From NCBI RefSeq assembly GCF_032452875.1, contig NC_083885.1:29181925-29245924 (forward strand): DNA of 64,000 bases. Direction: 5' to 3'. Within the stretch, counting starts at the first letter, position 1. Every line of letters begins with the position of its first letter. The notes beneath the pieces are model-generated. The model saw only the letters and a program-made list of their open reading frames with translations. It ran no database searches and had not been told where the DNA came from. Below, in pieces: positions 44,898 through 56,104 of this stretch. Made by a program: the position numbers and the translations under genes. Source of the stretch: Bos javanicus. Its lineage: Eukaryota; Chordata; Mammalia; Artiodactyla; Bovidae.

Positions 44898-45169
44898 GGA
44901 GAAGGCAATGGCAACCCACTCCAGTACTCTTGCCTGGAAAATCCATGGGAGGAGCTTCATAGGCTGCAGTCTATGGGGTCGCTAAGAGTCAGACATGACT
45001 GAGTGGCTTCACTTTCACTTTTCACTTTCATGCATTGGAGAAGGAAATGGCAACCCACTCTAGTGTTCCTGCCTGGAGAATCCCAGAGATGGGGGAGCCT
45101 GATGGGCTGCCGTCTGTGGGGTTTCACAGAGTCAGACATGACTGAAGTGACTTAGCAGTAGCAGCAGCA
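44898..45169 (+). repeat. BOV-A2 dimeric SINE
   Basis: Two BovA units, linker, AGC tail. Flanks 'gcaaagaaa' (44889-44897) and 'gcaaaaaaa' (45170-45178) look like a target duplication. Confidence 0.93.
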
Positions 45170-45178
45170 GCAAAAAAA

Positions 45179-46216
45179 AGTATCCACTTCTATCTGAGTG
45201 AATCTTAAGAAGACCAAATGAAATAAGGGGTGTGTAAGTGCTTTATAAATAATATTTTTAAATTATGATGCCATTTTATGTCTACTGACACATCAAGAAC
45301 CAAGCAGATCTGCTCAACTCTGCTTCCAGCTCTCTCCTCTGCCGTGCAGTGCATCTCGTTCAATAGTCTTAACACATACATGAATGCCATATAATGCTTT
45401 GCCTCCTTTATGGATGAACACCGGCTATATCTAAATGGTATCTATATTTCCTTTGAATACTGCAAACTGGTATTTGATCATTTCATTTTCCTACACAAGA
45501 TGAAACATTATGATTTTCAATAATCCATAAGACAGACATTTGTTTCCTTTGTGAAACTGTACCCTTCAATGATTATTCTTCACATTAATCATAGTAAAAG
45601 CAACGCTTAAGGCAATCTCTTTCTTCCTGCAGATAATAAATGTCTGCTGTTGACAGAACAAGTGTGGAAAGGTGAAAAGTGGGGTGAGCTCTGTGTGTTT
45701 GTGAGATAAACAACTGTCAGCCTCTCTGAAGAGTGCTATGAGCATGTGAGGCCAAAGTTGCCTTTTTACATAACGATGACAATAAAACTAATTTTTCTCT
45801 GACTGATGATTCAAAAAATTTTTCACTTTGGTTATGTACCCTATAATTTCCATCCAGAAATCTAACTTTATTAACTGCCTATAAATGCATAGCTCATTCT
45901 GTTAAACATTGATGAAAATACCATCTCAAATTGCATTTATAGTTCTGTTCTTAAAATCATTGGTAGCATTTTGGTCCACTGAAGTGTAAGAAAACCTAAT
46001 TGTCTCCTCACCAGAAATTACCGAGACTGTAACTAAATGAGATATCTTGCATAGGAGTTTAACTAGGATACAAAAGGTATAAAATTAAATTTCAATAAAA
46101 ATAAGTATTTTCAAGTAACATTCCTGGGGATACACTTTGATGGTTATAGAACAATGAACTCCTCTTGATATAGCTTGTAAACCATGAAGAAAACAGGACT
46201 GATTTTTATTACTGTA
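45179..46216. other. Repeat-poor stretch
   Basis: About 1.0 kb with no recognised interspersed repeat. A 61-codon minus frame has no recognisable features. Confidence 0.5.
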
Positions 46217-46639
46217 AGTTCAGTTCAGTTGAGTCACTCAGTCGTGTCTGACTCTTTGTGACCCCATGAATCTCAGCATGCCAGGCCTCCCTGTCCATCA
46301 CCAACTCCCAGAGTTTACCCAAACACATGTCCATTGAGTCGGTGATGCCATCCAGCCATCTCATTCTCTGTCATCCCCTTCTCCTCCTGCCCCTATCCCT
46401 CCCAACATCAGGGTCTTTTCCAATGAGTCAACTCTTCACATGAGGTGGCCAAAGTATTGGAGTTTCAGCTTCAGCATCAGTTCTTCCAATGAACACCCAG
46501 GACTGATTTCCTTTAAGGTGGACTGGTTTGATCTCCTTGCAGTCCAAGGGACTCTCAAGAGTCTTCTCCAATACCACAGTTCAAAAGCATCAATTCTTCA
46601 GTGCTCAGCCTTCTTCACAGTCCAACTCTCATATCCATA

Positions 46640-47480
46640 CCTGATCTGCCTCTTGAGAAACCTGTATGCAGGTCAGGAAACAACAGTTAGAACTGGACAT
46701 GAAACAACAGACCAGTTCCAAATAGGAAAAGGAGTACGTCAAGGCTGTATATTGTCACCCTGCTTATTTAACTTATATGCAGAGTACATCCAGAGAAGGC
46801 AATGCACCCCAATCCAGTATTCTTGCCTGGAAAATCCCATGGACGGAGGAGCCTGGTAGGCTGCAGTCCATGGGGTCGCTGAGAGTCGGATACGACTGAG
46901 CAACTTCACTTTCGCTTTTCACTTTCATGCATTGGAGAAGGAAATGGCAACCCACTCCAGTGTTCTTGCCTAGAGAATCCCAGGGACGGGGGAGCCTGGT
47001 GGGCTGCCATCTATGGGGTTGCACAGAGTCGGACACAACTGAAGTGACTTAGCAGTAGCAGCAGCACAGTACATCATGAGAAACGCTGGGCTGGAGGAAG
47101 CACAAGCTGGAATCAAGATTGCAGGGAGAAATATCAATAACCTCAGATATGCAGATAACAACCCCCTTATGGCAGAAAGTGAAGAAGAACTAAAGAGCCT
47201 CTTGATGAAAGTGAAAGAGGAGAGTTAAAAAGTTGGCTTAAAGCTCAACATTCAGAAAACTGAAATCATGGCATCCGGTCCCATCACTTCATGGGAAATA
47301 GATGGGGAAACAGTGGACACAGTGTCAGACTTTATTTTTCTGGGCTCCAAAATCACTGCAGATGGTGATTGCAGCCATGAAATTAAAAGATGCTTACTCC
47401 TTGGAAGGAAAGTTATGACCAACTTAGATAGCATATTCAAAAGCAGAGACATTACTTTGCCAACAAAGGTCTGTCTAGTC
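46640..47480 (+). pseudogene. Inverted BovB RT fragment, catalytic site lost
   Basis: The sense segment encodes LICLLRNLYAG, QGCILSPCLFN (split by the SINE), then a motif reading YADNN where the family has YADDT, then NIQKTEIMASGP and FLGSKITADGD. A TAA stop near 47226 interrupts the frame. With the second motif aspartate replaced, a stop and an inserted SINE, it cannot make active enzyme. Confidence 0.82.
46791..47067 (+). repeat. BOV-A2 SINE nested in BovB
   Basis: Starts 'cagagaaggcaatgcacccc' and ends with an AGC tail. An 8-bp duplication, 'agtacatc', lies at 46783-46790 and 47068-47075. Removing it restores the BovB text for LYAEYIMRNAG. Confidence 0.95.
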
Positions 47481-47490
47481 TAGTCAAGAC

Positions 47491-49084
47491 CTTTATTTCA
47501 TGTTCATTTTAACACCCTACTTTATGGTTTCCATTGATTGCCTCATTTAATTGTGCTGGAAATTAAGCAAGTTAGGTGTCACTATAAAGCATCTTATCAG
47601 ATTTTTAAAAAAAACATTGCTTAGATGTGGGAAATGTAACTCACACAGGCCATGAACTTTTCTCATGTTTTCATAAATGTTATCATTATTAAAGGTAAGT
47701 ATGTTTTCTCTATTGTACCAATCTAGATGATACCAAAAAATTTTAATGGGCTTTGAGTAATTTTTTTAAAGGAGCTTTAACAATTTTAAAAATAATGTTT
47801 TGTTCAAGGTGCCACACATGTACCACTGAAATTTCTAAATTCTAAAATTTATTTTAAAATTTCTAAAGTTCTATATTTCATAATCATATATGTACAGTAG
47901 TATCACTTTCTAGTCCTTGCACTGTTTAGAAAACTCTCACACATTCTAGACCCAGATCCATGACTCAGACCAAAGAAGTTCATTTCTGGGCCGACTTCCA
48001 TAACCCCTATGAGTAGAGATTATCACTTCCCTACCCACACATGCACCCCACCCACATACACACACTCTTCATGTAACAAACTGCATTGCGTTTAATAATC
48101 ATAGAACAAGCTATTTATCGCCTCAAGCCCCCTGGAAGATACTTCAGGGAAGTGACCATTTAGCATTAAATATTCAGTGCCTAGTAAGATGTCTGGCACA
48201 TCATGGTTATTAAATTAATATTTTATTAATTAATTATACTTAAATAAATAACAGCTATTAATTAAATAATTTGTAATTAATTAAGTAAATAATTGGTTCA
48301 TGCCAAATTAAAATATCATAGTATTTTTATATCTCTGAAATAAATATATTTATAAATGAAGATTTTAGCTGGTGGATAAACAAGAAAATGCAGGTATAAT
48401 CAAAGAGGAAATTGTTAATTTCTAAATAAATAATGTAGTCAATAAAAAGGTAGATGCATCTTCAGTTTAATCATACTGCTCATTTTGTGGCCAAGATATA
48501 TGGATGTTTTTAGATGTCTTCTAATATATCTGGAAGTGAAAAAACTGCCAGATACAAATAACATGATTGCATTTTGATGAATATATAAGTGAGTAAATGG
48601 ATGGATAAATGTAGAAATTAATTGATAAAATTCTTATATAGAGTGAGATATATAGCTTAGTACTAATCACTGTGGAAATCAGACTTATTAAACAAGAGAT
48701 TTCCTTCAAGAAATAGAATAATACACAAAGGTCAAGATAGATTAAACACTATTAAACATATAAACATTACTATTGATAGCAATGAGATGGCCATGTTTCT
48801 TTTCTGTTATGCAGAATATTAACATGATGTCCTTCTTAAATTATATATTAATTTAGAAAATTGAACAGTTAAATATTTGTATTGCTTTAAAGGAAAAATG
48901 AGTTTCAGGGAAGACTGAGAGCTATTTAATAATAATGACTAATCTTTCATTCACCAAAGTTAACCTTTGTAATAATGACCACTCTGTATCATAGATACCT
49001 TCGTGTTTTAGTGTATGATCTCTGATCTATAAATGAGGTAATCGGCTTAATTCATGTATTGTAGCACACTTGGATAAAAAAGGT
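47491..49084. other. AT-rich stretch with a weak L2 3' end
   Basis: 48135-48225 ('cagtgcctagtaagatgtct', 'ggcacatcatggttattaaa') resembles an L2 or MIR 3' end, followed by a very AT-rich tract (48205-48300). The rest shows no repeat or gene. Confidence 0.5.
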
Positions 49085-49150
49085 TTTCAGAGGAATTAAG
49101 TGACTTTCTTGTGGCTTTACAGTTTATAAAAGATAGAGGTCTGTGTGGAT
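49085..49150 (+). repeat. MIR core fragment
   Basis: 'cagaggaattaagtgacttt' and 'cttgtggctttacagtttat' follow the MIR core. Confidence 0.4.
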
Positions 49151-49214
49151 GTAACCATGAAGACAATAAAGACAGATAAAAAGGAGACAAACAAAAGAGA
49201 GGGAGAGAGAGGAA

Positions 49215-49760
49215 TTATGGTGTGTTCAGGATCAGAAAACACTTTATATCAGACAAATGTTATGCATGAGATAAATCCTAAAGGATAAGAATAAATCCAC
49301 TAGGTAAACAAGAATGAGGAGAAAGAATTCAAGAAAGGAAGAGGTATAAACACATAGTCACAAGGGAGAACTAGGGAACTTCTCAAGCTCTGTTACCTTA
49401 AGCAAAGGGTAAGGGTACCTTAACCTTAAGCAGGTTAAGGGTAGAGAATTAGGACCAGTTGCAGAGGGTGTTTTTCGCCATGCTGAACTTCTCACATGTC
49501 ACTTTGTTATCCTTGAAGAATCAGAGAAAGGTATTGAGCAAATGATTCTGGTGTTCTAGAAAGGTTGCTCAGATACTCTGAGTAGCCTAGATGGAGAGAT
49601 GGTGGTGAATTAGGTGATAAAGGAATCAGTTAGGAGGATATTGTAAAAGGCCAGGTGAAAAACTGACAGGAGAAATTAATAACTTTCTTAATAAAGATCT
49701 GAACTATGGCAGTACTTGTGGGATAAAGAGAAGACAAATGGGAAATAACTTAGCAGGTAA
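49215..49760 (-). repeat. L2 LINE, antisense
   Basis: 'cctaaaggataagaataaat', 'ggttgctcagatactctgag', 'tcagttaggaggatattgta' and 'aaggccaggtgaaaaactga' follow antisense L2. A small internal repeat of 'aagggtaagggtaccttaa' type near 49398-49442 is odd. Confidence 0.5.
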
Positions 49761-49810
49761 ATTAGATATGAATTAAGAGTCACTTTTATGCTGTTAAGAA
49801 AAGGAAGGAG

Positions 49811-50145
49811 ATGGGACTTCCCTGCTGGTCCTGTGGTTAAGAATTCCACTAGCAATGCAGAAGGAAATGGCAACCCACTCCAGTGTTATTGCTTGGAGAA
49901 TCCCAGGGATGGGGGAGCCTGGTGGGCTGTCATCTATGGGGTCACACAGAGTCAGACACGACTGAAGTGACTTAGCAGTAGCAGCAATGCAGGGGATGCA
50001 GGTTTGATCCCTGACCTGGGAACTCAGTTGCCCAGCAACTGAGCCGGTATGCTCTGGAGTCCATGCCTGTGCCCCACAAGTGATCCCGCATGCCACAACT
50101 GAGACTCGATGCAGCCAAATCAATCAATCAATCAATAATTTAAAA
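49811..50145 (+). repeat. CHR-type SINE carrying a nested BovA, with outer target duplication
   Basis: Head 'atgggacttccctgctggtc', then after the nested SINE 'gatgcaggtttgatccctga', 'ccccacaagtgatcccgcat' and an (AATC)n tail. The outer 15-bp duplication, 'aagaaaaggaaggag' (49796-49810) and 'aagaaaaggaagaag' (50146-50160), has one mismatch. Confidence 0.92.
49861..49982 (+). repeat. BovA unit nested in the CHR SINE
   Basis: A single BOV-A2-type second unit with tail 'cttagcagtagc'. The inner 10-bp duplication, 'agcaatgcag', at 49851-49860 and 49983-49992 is exact, and removal restores the CHR SINE. Confidence 0.95.
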
Positions 50146-50160
50146 AAGAAAAGGAAGAAG

Positions 50161-53100
50161 AAAGTTAGAATATACCCTGAGTTTCCATATTAATGGTAGT
50201 GGGAACCCTCACTATTAAAAAGAACTAGGCACATGTCAGAAGTTAAAATATCCTGGCATTCTAATCATGTTTACAACTGCATATTCATCTTTTAATTTAA
50301 GAATGTGTAAGATATTTCAAACCATTTTGTCAGTGGCGATCAGATATCTCTGATGCTGCCGAAGAGGGAAAAGAAATTGGAAATATTTCTAGCTCATCAA
50401 GTCTTTTATTCTGAAACTTAATCAGTGTTGGCTTTTCAAATTTGATTTTCTAAGTACATTTTTATTCATCTTTATGGATCGATTGTCTGAATTATGCACA
50501 GGGTGCTTTTTTTTCCCTTCCAAATTGTTGTGGTGATTTTGCCACCATTAATTTATAATCCACTAGTTATCTTTATCACTTTTCCATGATTTCGTCCATC
50601 CAACCTTTTAAAACAAACCCACTCCCATCTATTCCTAAGCATGCACTCAACTCCCAATGCTAAATATTTCTCAGTAAAAATAAGTGTTGAACAGACAACA
50701 CTTTACCAAAGAAGAATTTACAGTGAGAGAAAAGAGAAGGAATGAAGAAAGACAAACTATGACCTCTATAATCTTATGAATCAGCTACAAGCAGTTTATA
50801 CCAGAAGATGTATCAGAAACTCTCTAACTTTGCCTTATGCTTTCCATTATATACCTGGCTGGGAAATGATACATTTGTGCACAGTTATTTCCTTTGCTTC
50901 TTTAATTTTTTAAAATACTCTATGATAAGGATACTTGGTTGCTTGTTCAGAGTTTTGAGTGGGGTTTTACTGCTTCGGATTTAGTTTGTTTGACTGGGTC
51001 CCTGCGATCATCATTTGGCTTGCAAGAGGACTCCCTTAGTTGTTGAGCTCTAAGAACTTGATGTATAGAGATGTCCGAGTTAGTTTTAAATTGTCATGCT
51101 CTATGAAACAACCAGGAACACTAATTGTGAACCTAACACATGATACTTCTATTTGTGTAAAATGTACAAAATGTTCCTTACCACTTTGACATTTTAGTAA
51201 TCACTTAGTGAAAAAGTCTTGAGCAAATCATACGGGAAGATAGTTATCTTCTGTCCTTAACAAATCTGACTGCTTTGGAAATAATCAACTCATAAATATT
51301 TAGCTAATACACACCCAGAGCAATGGATTGTGTAAAATTAAATGCCTCATTGAAACAATTAATTTCAAATGCTATGATTTATTGAGCATACTTTACTGGA
51401 AATTTAATAGAAATATGGACTCAAAGTAAATTAAGCAGAGGATGTTTGCACTGTCTTGATTTCTGGCCAACATATATTCTTTCTCACCCTGCAGGTGAAC
51501 CTCAAGAAAGAGCAAACTTCCAGGAAAGCTCTCTAATAGAATCTGTAGGTCAGAGTTTGATGAGAGGAGGCAATGGCCACAGATTGTTTAAAAAAAATAA
51601 CTAAATAAATTAATAAACAAAATGAAGTAATCCTTTCATATTTCTTATACCTCCTGCAGTTATGCTCTCAGGGAAGAATATGCCACTTCAGTAAAAGCTT
51701 GTCATCATTAGTCCATTTCAAAAGGATACAGCTCATGCTTCTCAGAGCATCAATAACCAAATATATCCCCGAGGCATCTCTGAAACATTCAGTCTTGCAA
51801 TTTCCCGTAAGCTGATTTGTGATTAAGCTTTAAGGAAGCATTTTATACAGCAGTGGAAGGCCGTGTGAACAGTAAGGAAAATTTGGATGGAAAGCTGAAG
51901 GGTGAGCATGGAGGGAGGGTGAAAGAGGAGTAGAAGGTGCTGGAAAGGTGCGTGCTTAGTGTCTTGGGTTAACCCAATACAGTTGGTGTAACACAGAGGA
52001 CACCGAAGTGGGACTCTAAGGACCTGAGTCCTAATCGGAGCTGAGCTGTTGTCGATTCAAGAAAGCCACTTTCTTGTGTGGTAGACTCAGTTTTCTTACC
52101 TGTGAAATGAACTGAGACAAACCGGCCAGATAATTCTTCCAGATTTCTTTCAATTCAGGCACTCATTAACATTCTGATTTTATCCTGGAAGTTATTTTCC
52201 TCAATTTTGTAAAAGTCAATATTCTTCTAAAGAGGTTTAGGCCCAACTGTAGCTGATTTTCAATTTTCAAATATTTATTAATGATCAGTGAAGAACCAGA
52301 TGAATCTTGCCTTTGGCATTTGTCTCTTTTGTATTCGTAAGTCGGACATTTCTAAATCAAACCAAACTCTCTATCTGACTTTTGTTATAATTTCTGAAAC
52401 ATGTTTTGGTAATAAATCATTTCTCAAAAATACTTTGCATCACATTTCCAAACTTAACACTGATGGCAAAGCCTGGATTTCGTTGTTATTCTGTAACTGG
52501 GGTGCAATACCAATCCTGTCTCAACAGTCAAATATCCTAAGCATAAGATGAGAGGCATCAGTTTTATCTGATGTTGGTTGAGTGTGTTCCTATCAGACAC
52601 AGAGTGATGGCCTTTTCCTAATGATGACTGAATGTGAACAGACTATTTGTTCTCAATGACCTTGGCACTTCCTGGAATTAGTGAACATAAACCAATATGG
52701 GTTCCTTCACGATTTAATGATGCTGCTTTTCAGTTTACCTAAAGGAGAAACTTGTTAGTCTCAAGTTCCCAGCAAATGGATAAATAATGCTCTCCAATCA
52801 CCATTTTAAGGAGGAAAATACACAGACATATGCATACAACTACAGAGAAATGACTGACGTGTGGGAAGTTTGAGTTTTATCAGTTGCTCATATGTAACAT
52901 TTTTGTTATACAGTTTCTTCTTCTGTTCCTAAAAATGGGTATTTTCTTCTCTCTCTCTCTCTCTCTTTTTTTTTTTTCTAAATAACTGGGGGAAACCGTG
53001 TGTGTGTTTTCACATTTTTGTATGATAGTGCAGAGGCTTTCAACAATACCCACATCTAAAAGTTCTCTAAGCTTTCTTCTATTAAGAAGGAAAAACAGAC

Positions 53101-53460
53101 TTTATAATGTAAGCATGAAGGCTAGTACTATTGTCATCAGCCATGTTACAGCATTTTTCTGACAGTTGGATGTTTACAACATTTAATAAGTTTAAATCAT
53201 CAGGTCTGAACTCTAATTTGGTGGGGGAGGAAAGGTGGAGCCTTGCTTTCTTAGCCCTGCGCTTTCCCCATAAAGTATTCCTGAGTTAGAGACTTTTGTA
53301 CAGTAGATTATTACTTGAGAAGAAATTCAAAAGAATGATAATAGAAGAAAAAAAAAAAGATGAACAATCGGTGGAGGAGAAAAACTTAATCCAAAGGTAC
53401 ATTGTTAAGTTGTTCTACCCTGTTTGCAACTAGGGCTTTAGGAGCTAAGCAGCTCAGCTC
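50161..53460. other. Longest repeat-poor island, 3.3 kb
   Basis: No interspersed repeat is recognised across 3.3 kb; only a (CT)n-plus-T tract at 52946-52980 and an A-run at 53346-53358 stand out. No frame exceeds 87 codons. This is the best candidate here for unique, possibly conserved non-coding DNA, but there is no direct evidence of function. Confidence 0.5.
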
Positions 53461-53461
53461 A

Positions 53462-53662
53462 GGGACTCCCCTGGTGGTCCCGTGGCTACGACTGCTCCCA
53501 GTGCTTGGGGCCCCGGGTTCCCCGTGCTCAGGGAGCTAGATCCAACATGCAGCAACTAAGATAGATCCCACATGCTGCAGCTAAAGAAACTGCATGCCTC
53601 AGCGGAGACCAGAGATCCTGTGTTTTACAGCTAAGACCCAGTGCAGCCAAATAAACATTTTA
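53462..53662 (+). repeat. CHR-type tRNA-derived SINE
   Basis: 'gggactcccctggtggtccc', 'aacatgcagcaactaagata', 'cccacatgctgcagctaaag' and 'gacccagtgcagccaaataa' identify it. Its A-rich tail has become a TA microsatellite. Confidence 0.85.
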
Positions 53663-53692
53663 TATATATATATATATATATTCTATCTTATC

Positions 53693-53727
<35 letters not shown>
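53661..53727. repeat. (TA)n microsatellite, interrupted
   Basis: Two TA blocks (about 53662-53680 and 53696-53725) are separated by 'tctatcttatcaat'. It sits on the tail of the preceding SINE and is self-complementary. Confidence 0.93.
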
Positions 53728-53729
<2 letters not shown>

Positions 53730-54019
53730 TCAGCCCAAAAGATAGGATATGAGAGTTTTGCCTTCTAGCTGCTACTCTCTATTAGTCCAAGGCTTTTCAA
53801 TGTTTATTTAAATCCTTTGCACTTCAGATTCTTGCATCCTATTGGTCATAACCATCATTGGAGTTGAAATGTTCACAGAGAAGATGGGAGCCAGGCATAA
53901 TAAGTACAGTATTTGATACATTGGTCATATTAATGGCATTAAAGTTCATGCTGAATAAGCATTCATTACTTTCATGTGCCAGAAACAGTGGTTTTATTGT
54001 TTTATTGTGTTCTGAAGAC

Positions 54020-54175
54020 TGAACATTATTATTCCCATTTAACAGATCATGATCCTGAGACAAAAGGAGGAAAAGAAAAAGGAGAATCCAGATAATTAGT
54101 CATCAAGTGAGTAAGGAACGTAGTCAAGATTAAAACTTAAATAATCTGACTCTAGAGCTCCCGTGCTTAATCACA
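54020..54175 (+). repeat. MIR SINE
   Basis: 'attattattcccatttaaca', 'gatcatgatcctgagacaaa', 'aataatctgactctagagct' and 'cccgtgcttaatcac' follow the MIR 3' half closely. Confidence 0.65.
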
Positions 54176-54284
54176 AAAGTACATTATAGTGTGATTTAAG
54201 AGAGATGAGTGATCTATCGTAATGAGTGGTAACATCCATATCTATCAGAACTGTGTATTTATGCATTCTATCATGAATAAGGCA

Positions 54285-54400
54285 TGAGCCATTAAGGTGG
54301 AACACAGATTCAAGTTGTGGCTCTAGCCCTTACCAGTCTGTCTTTGATCAAGTTGTTTAAATTCTGTATTAATTTATTCAAGTTATATTCCTTCAGATGC
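54285..54400 (+). repeat. MIR SINE, second
   Basis: 'gattcaagttgtggctctag', 'cccttaccagtctgtctttg' and 'atcaagttgtttaaattctg' follow the MIR 5' half. Confidence 0.55.
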
Positions 54401-55083
54401 TATTTTCTGGTATCAAATTTTTTTTCCAGAAAATGTTGTTTTTATATATCCATCCTGTGTAATGCATTACCGGAGTTTTGGATAAAAGTATATCTCATGA
54501 AATAGTAAAAATTGAATGGCCCGCCAGGGGTTCCTTAACTCTTAATATTGATCAGCCAACAAAACGAAGTTTCCTTTGATGTGTTCAGATCTTGGCTATT
54601 TTTTTAATATAAATTTATTTATTTTAATTGGAGGCTAATTGCTTTACAATATTTTATTGGTTTTGCCATACATTGACATGTATGTACACATGTTCCCCAT
54701 CCTGAACCCGCCTCCCACCTCCCTTCCCATTCCATCCCTCTGGGTCATCCCAGTGCACCAGCCCTGAGCACCCTGTATCATGCATCAAACCTGGACTGCC
54801 GATTAATTTCACATATGATAATATACATGTTTTAATGCCATTCTCCCAAATCATCCCACCCTCACCCTCTCCCACAGAGTCCAAAAGACTGTTCTATACT
54901 TCTGTGTCTCTTTTGCTGTCTCGCATACAGGGCTATCGTTACCATCTTTCTAAATTCCACATATATACATTAGTATACTCTATGGGTGTTTTTCTTTCTG
55001 GCTTACTTCACTCTGTATAATAGGCTCCAGTTTAATCCACCTCATTAGAACTGATTCAAATGTATTCTTTTTAATGGCTAATA

Positions 55084-56104
55084 AGAGATGGGAACACCAG
55101 AACACCTGATCTGCCTCTTGAGAAATTTGTATGCAGATCAGGAAGCAACAATTAGAACTGGACATGGAACAACAGACTGGTTCCAAATAAGAAAAGGAGT
55201 TCATCAAGGCTGTATATTGTCACCCTGTTTCTTTAACTTATATGCAGAGTACATCATGAGAAGCGCTGGACTGGAAGAAACACAAGCTGGAATCAAGATT
55301 GCCAGGAGAAATATCAATAACCTCAGATATGCAGATGACACCACCCTTATGGCAGAAAGTGAAGAGGAACTCAAAAGCCTCTTGATGAAAGTGAAAGTGG
55401 AGAGTCAAAAAGTTGGCTTAAAGCTCAACATTCAGAAAACGAAGATCATGGCATCCAGTCCCACCACTTCATGGGAAATAGATGTGGAAACAGTGGAAAC
55501 AGTGGCTGACTTTATTTTTCTGGGCTCCAAAATCACTACAGATGGTGACTGCAGCCATGAAATTAAAAGACGCTTACTCCTTGCAAGGAAAGTGATGACC
55601 AACCTAAATAGCATATTCAAAACCAGAGACATTACTTTGCCAACAAAGGTCCATCTAGTCAAGGCTATGGTTTTTCCTGTGGTCATGTATGGATGTGAGA
55701 GTTGGACTGTGAAGAAGGCTGAGTGCCGAAGAATTGATGCTTTTGAACTGTGGTGTTGGAGAAGACTCTTGAGAGTCGCTTGGACTGCAAGGAGATCCAA
55801 CCAGTCCATTCTGAAGGACATCAGCCCTGGGATCTCTTTGGAAGGAATGATGTTAAAGCTGAAACTCTAGTACTTTGGCCACCTCATGCGAAGAGTTGAC
55901 TCATTGGAAAAGACTCTGATGCTGGGAGGGATTGGGGGCAAGAGGAGAAGGGAATGACAGAGGATGAGATGGCTGGATGGCATCACTGACTCGATGGATG
56001 TGAGTCTGAGTGAATTCTGGGTGTTGGTGATGGACAGGGAGGCCTGGCGTGCTGCGATTCATGGGGTCGCAAAGAGTCGGACACGACTAAGCGACTGATC
56101 TGAT
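55084..56104 (+). repeat. BovB LINE nested in the L1, sense
   Basis: Starts at 'agatgggaacaccagaacac' and runs through the RT ORF and 3' region to 'gcgactgatctgatctga'. Opposite in orientation to the L1. L1 text resumes at 'atgaatatgtaccacagctt'. The target duplication is not clear. Confidence 0.92.
55088..55870 (+). pseudogene. BovB RT remnant with intact YADD (260 codons)
   Basis: The frame keeps QGCILSPCFFN (residues 40-50), YADD (81-84), NIQKTKIMAS, FLGSKITTDGD and VVMYGCESW. It lacks the endonuclease and the first RT motifs, and ends at an in-frame TAG (55868-55870) where the family continues with glutamine and YFGHLMRR. It is a dead 5'-truncated copy, similar in content to the minus-strand copy at 6855-7961. 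Confidence 0.88.

Larger units (their letters stand above)
46217..47490 (-). repeat. BovB LINE with internal 5' inversion (twin-priming form)
   Basis: 46217-46639 is antisense BovB 3' end from the 'agttcagttcagttgagtca' terminus up to the codons for MYGCESW. At 46640 the orientation flips: 46640-47490 is sense BovB from the codons for LICLLRNLYAG to the codons for DITLPTKV. In element order the flipped part lies just upstream of the unflipped part, with about 25 bases missing. A BOV-A2 is nested at 46791-47066. Confidence 0.85.
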
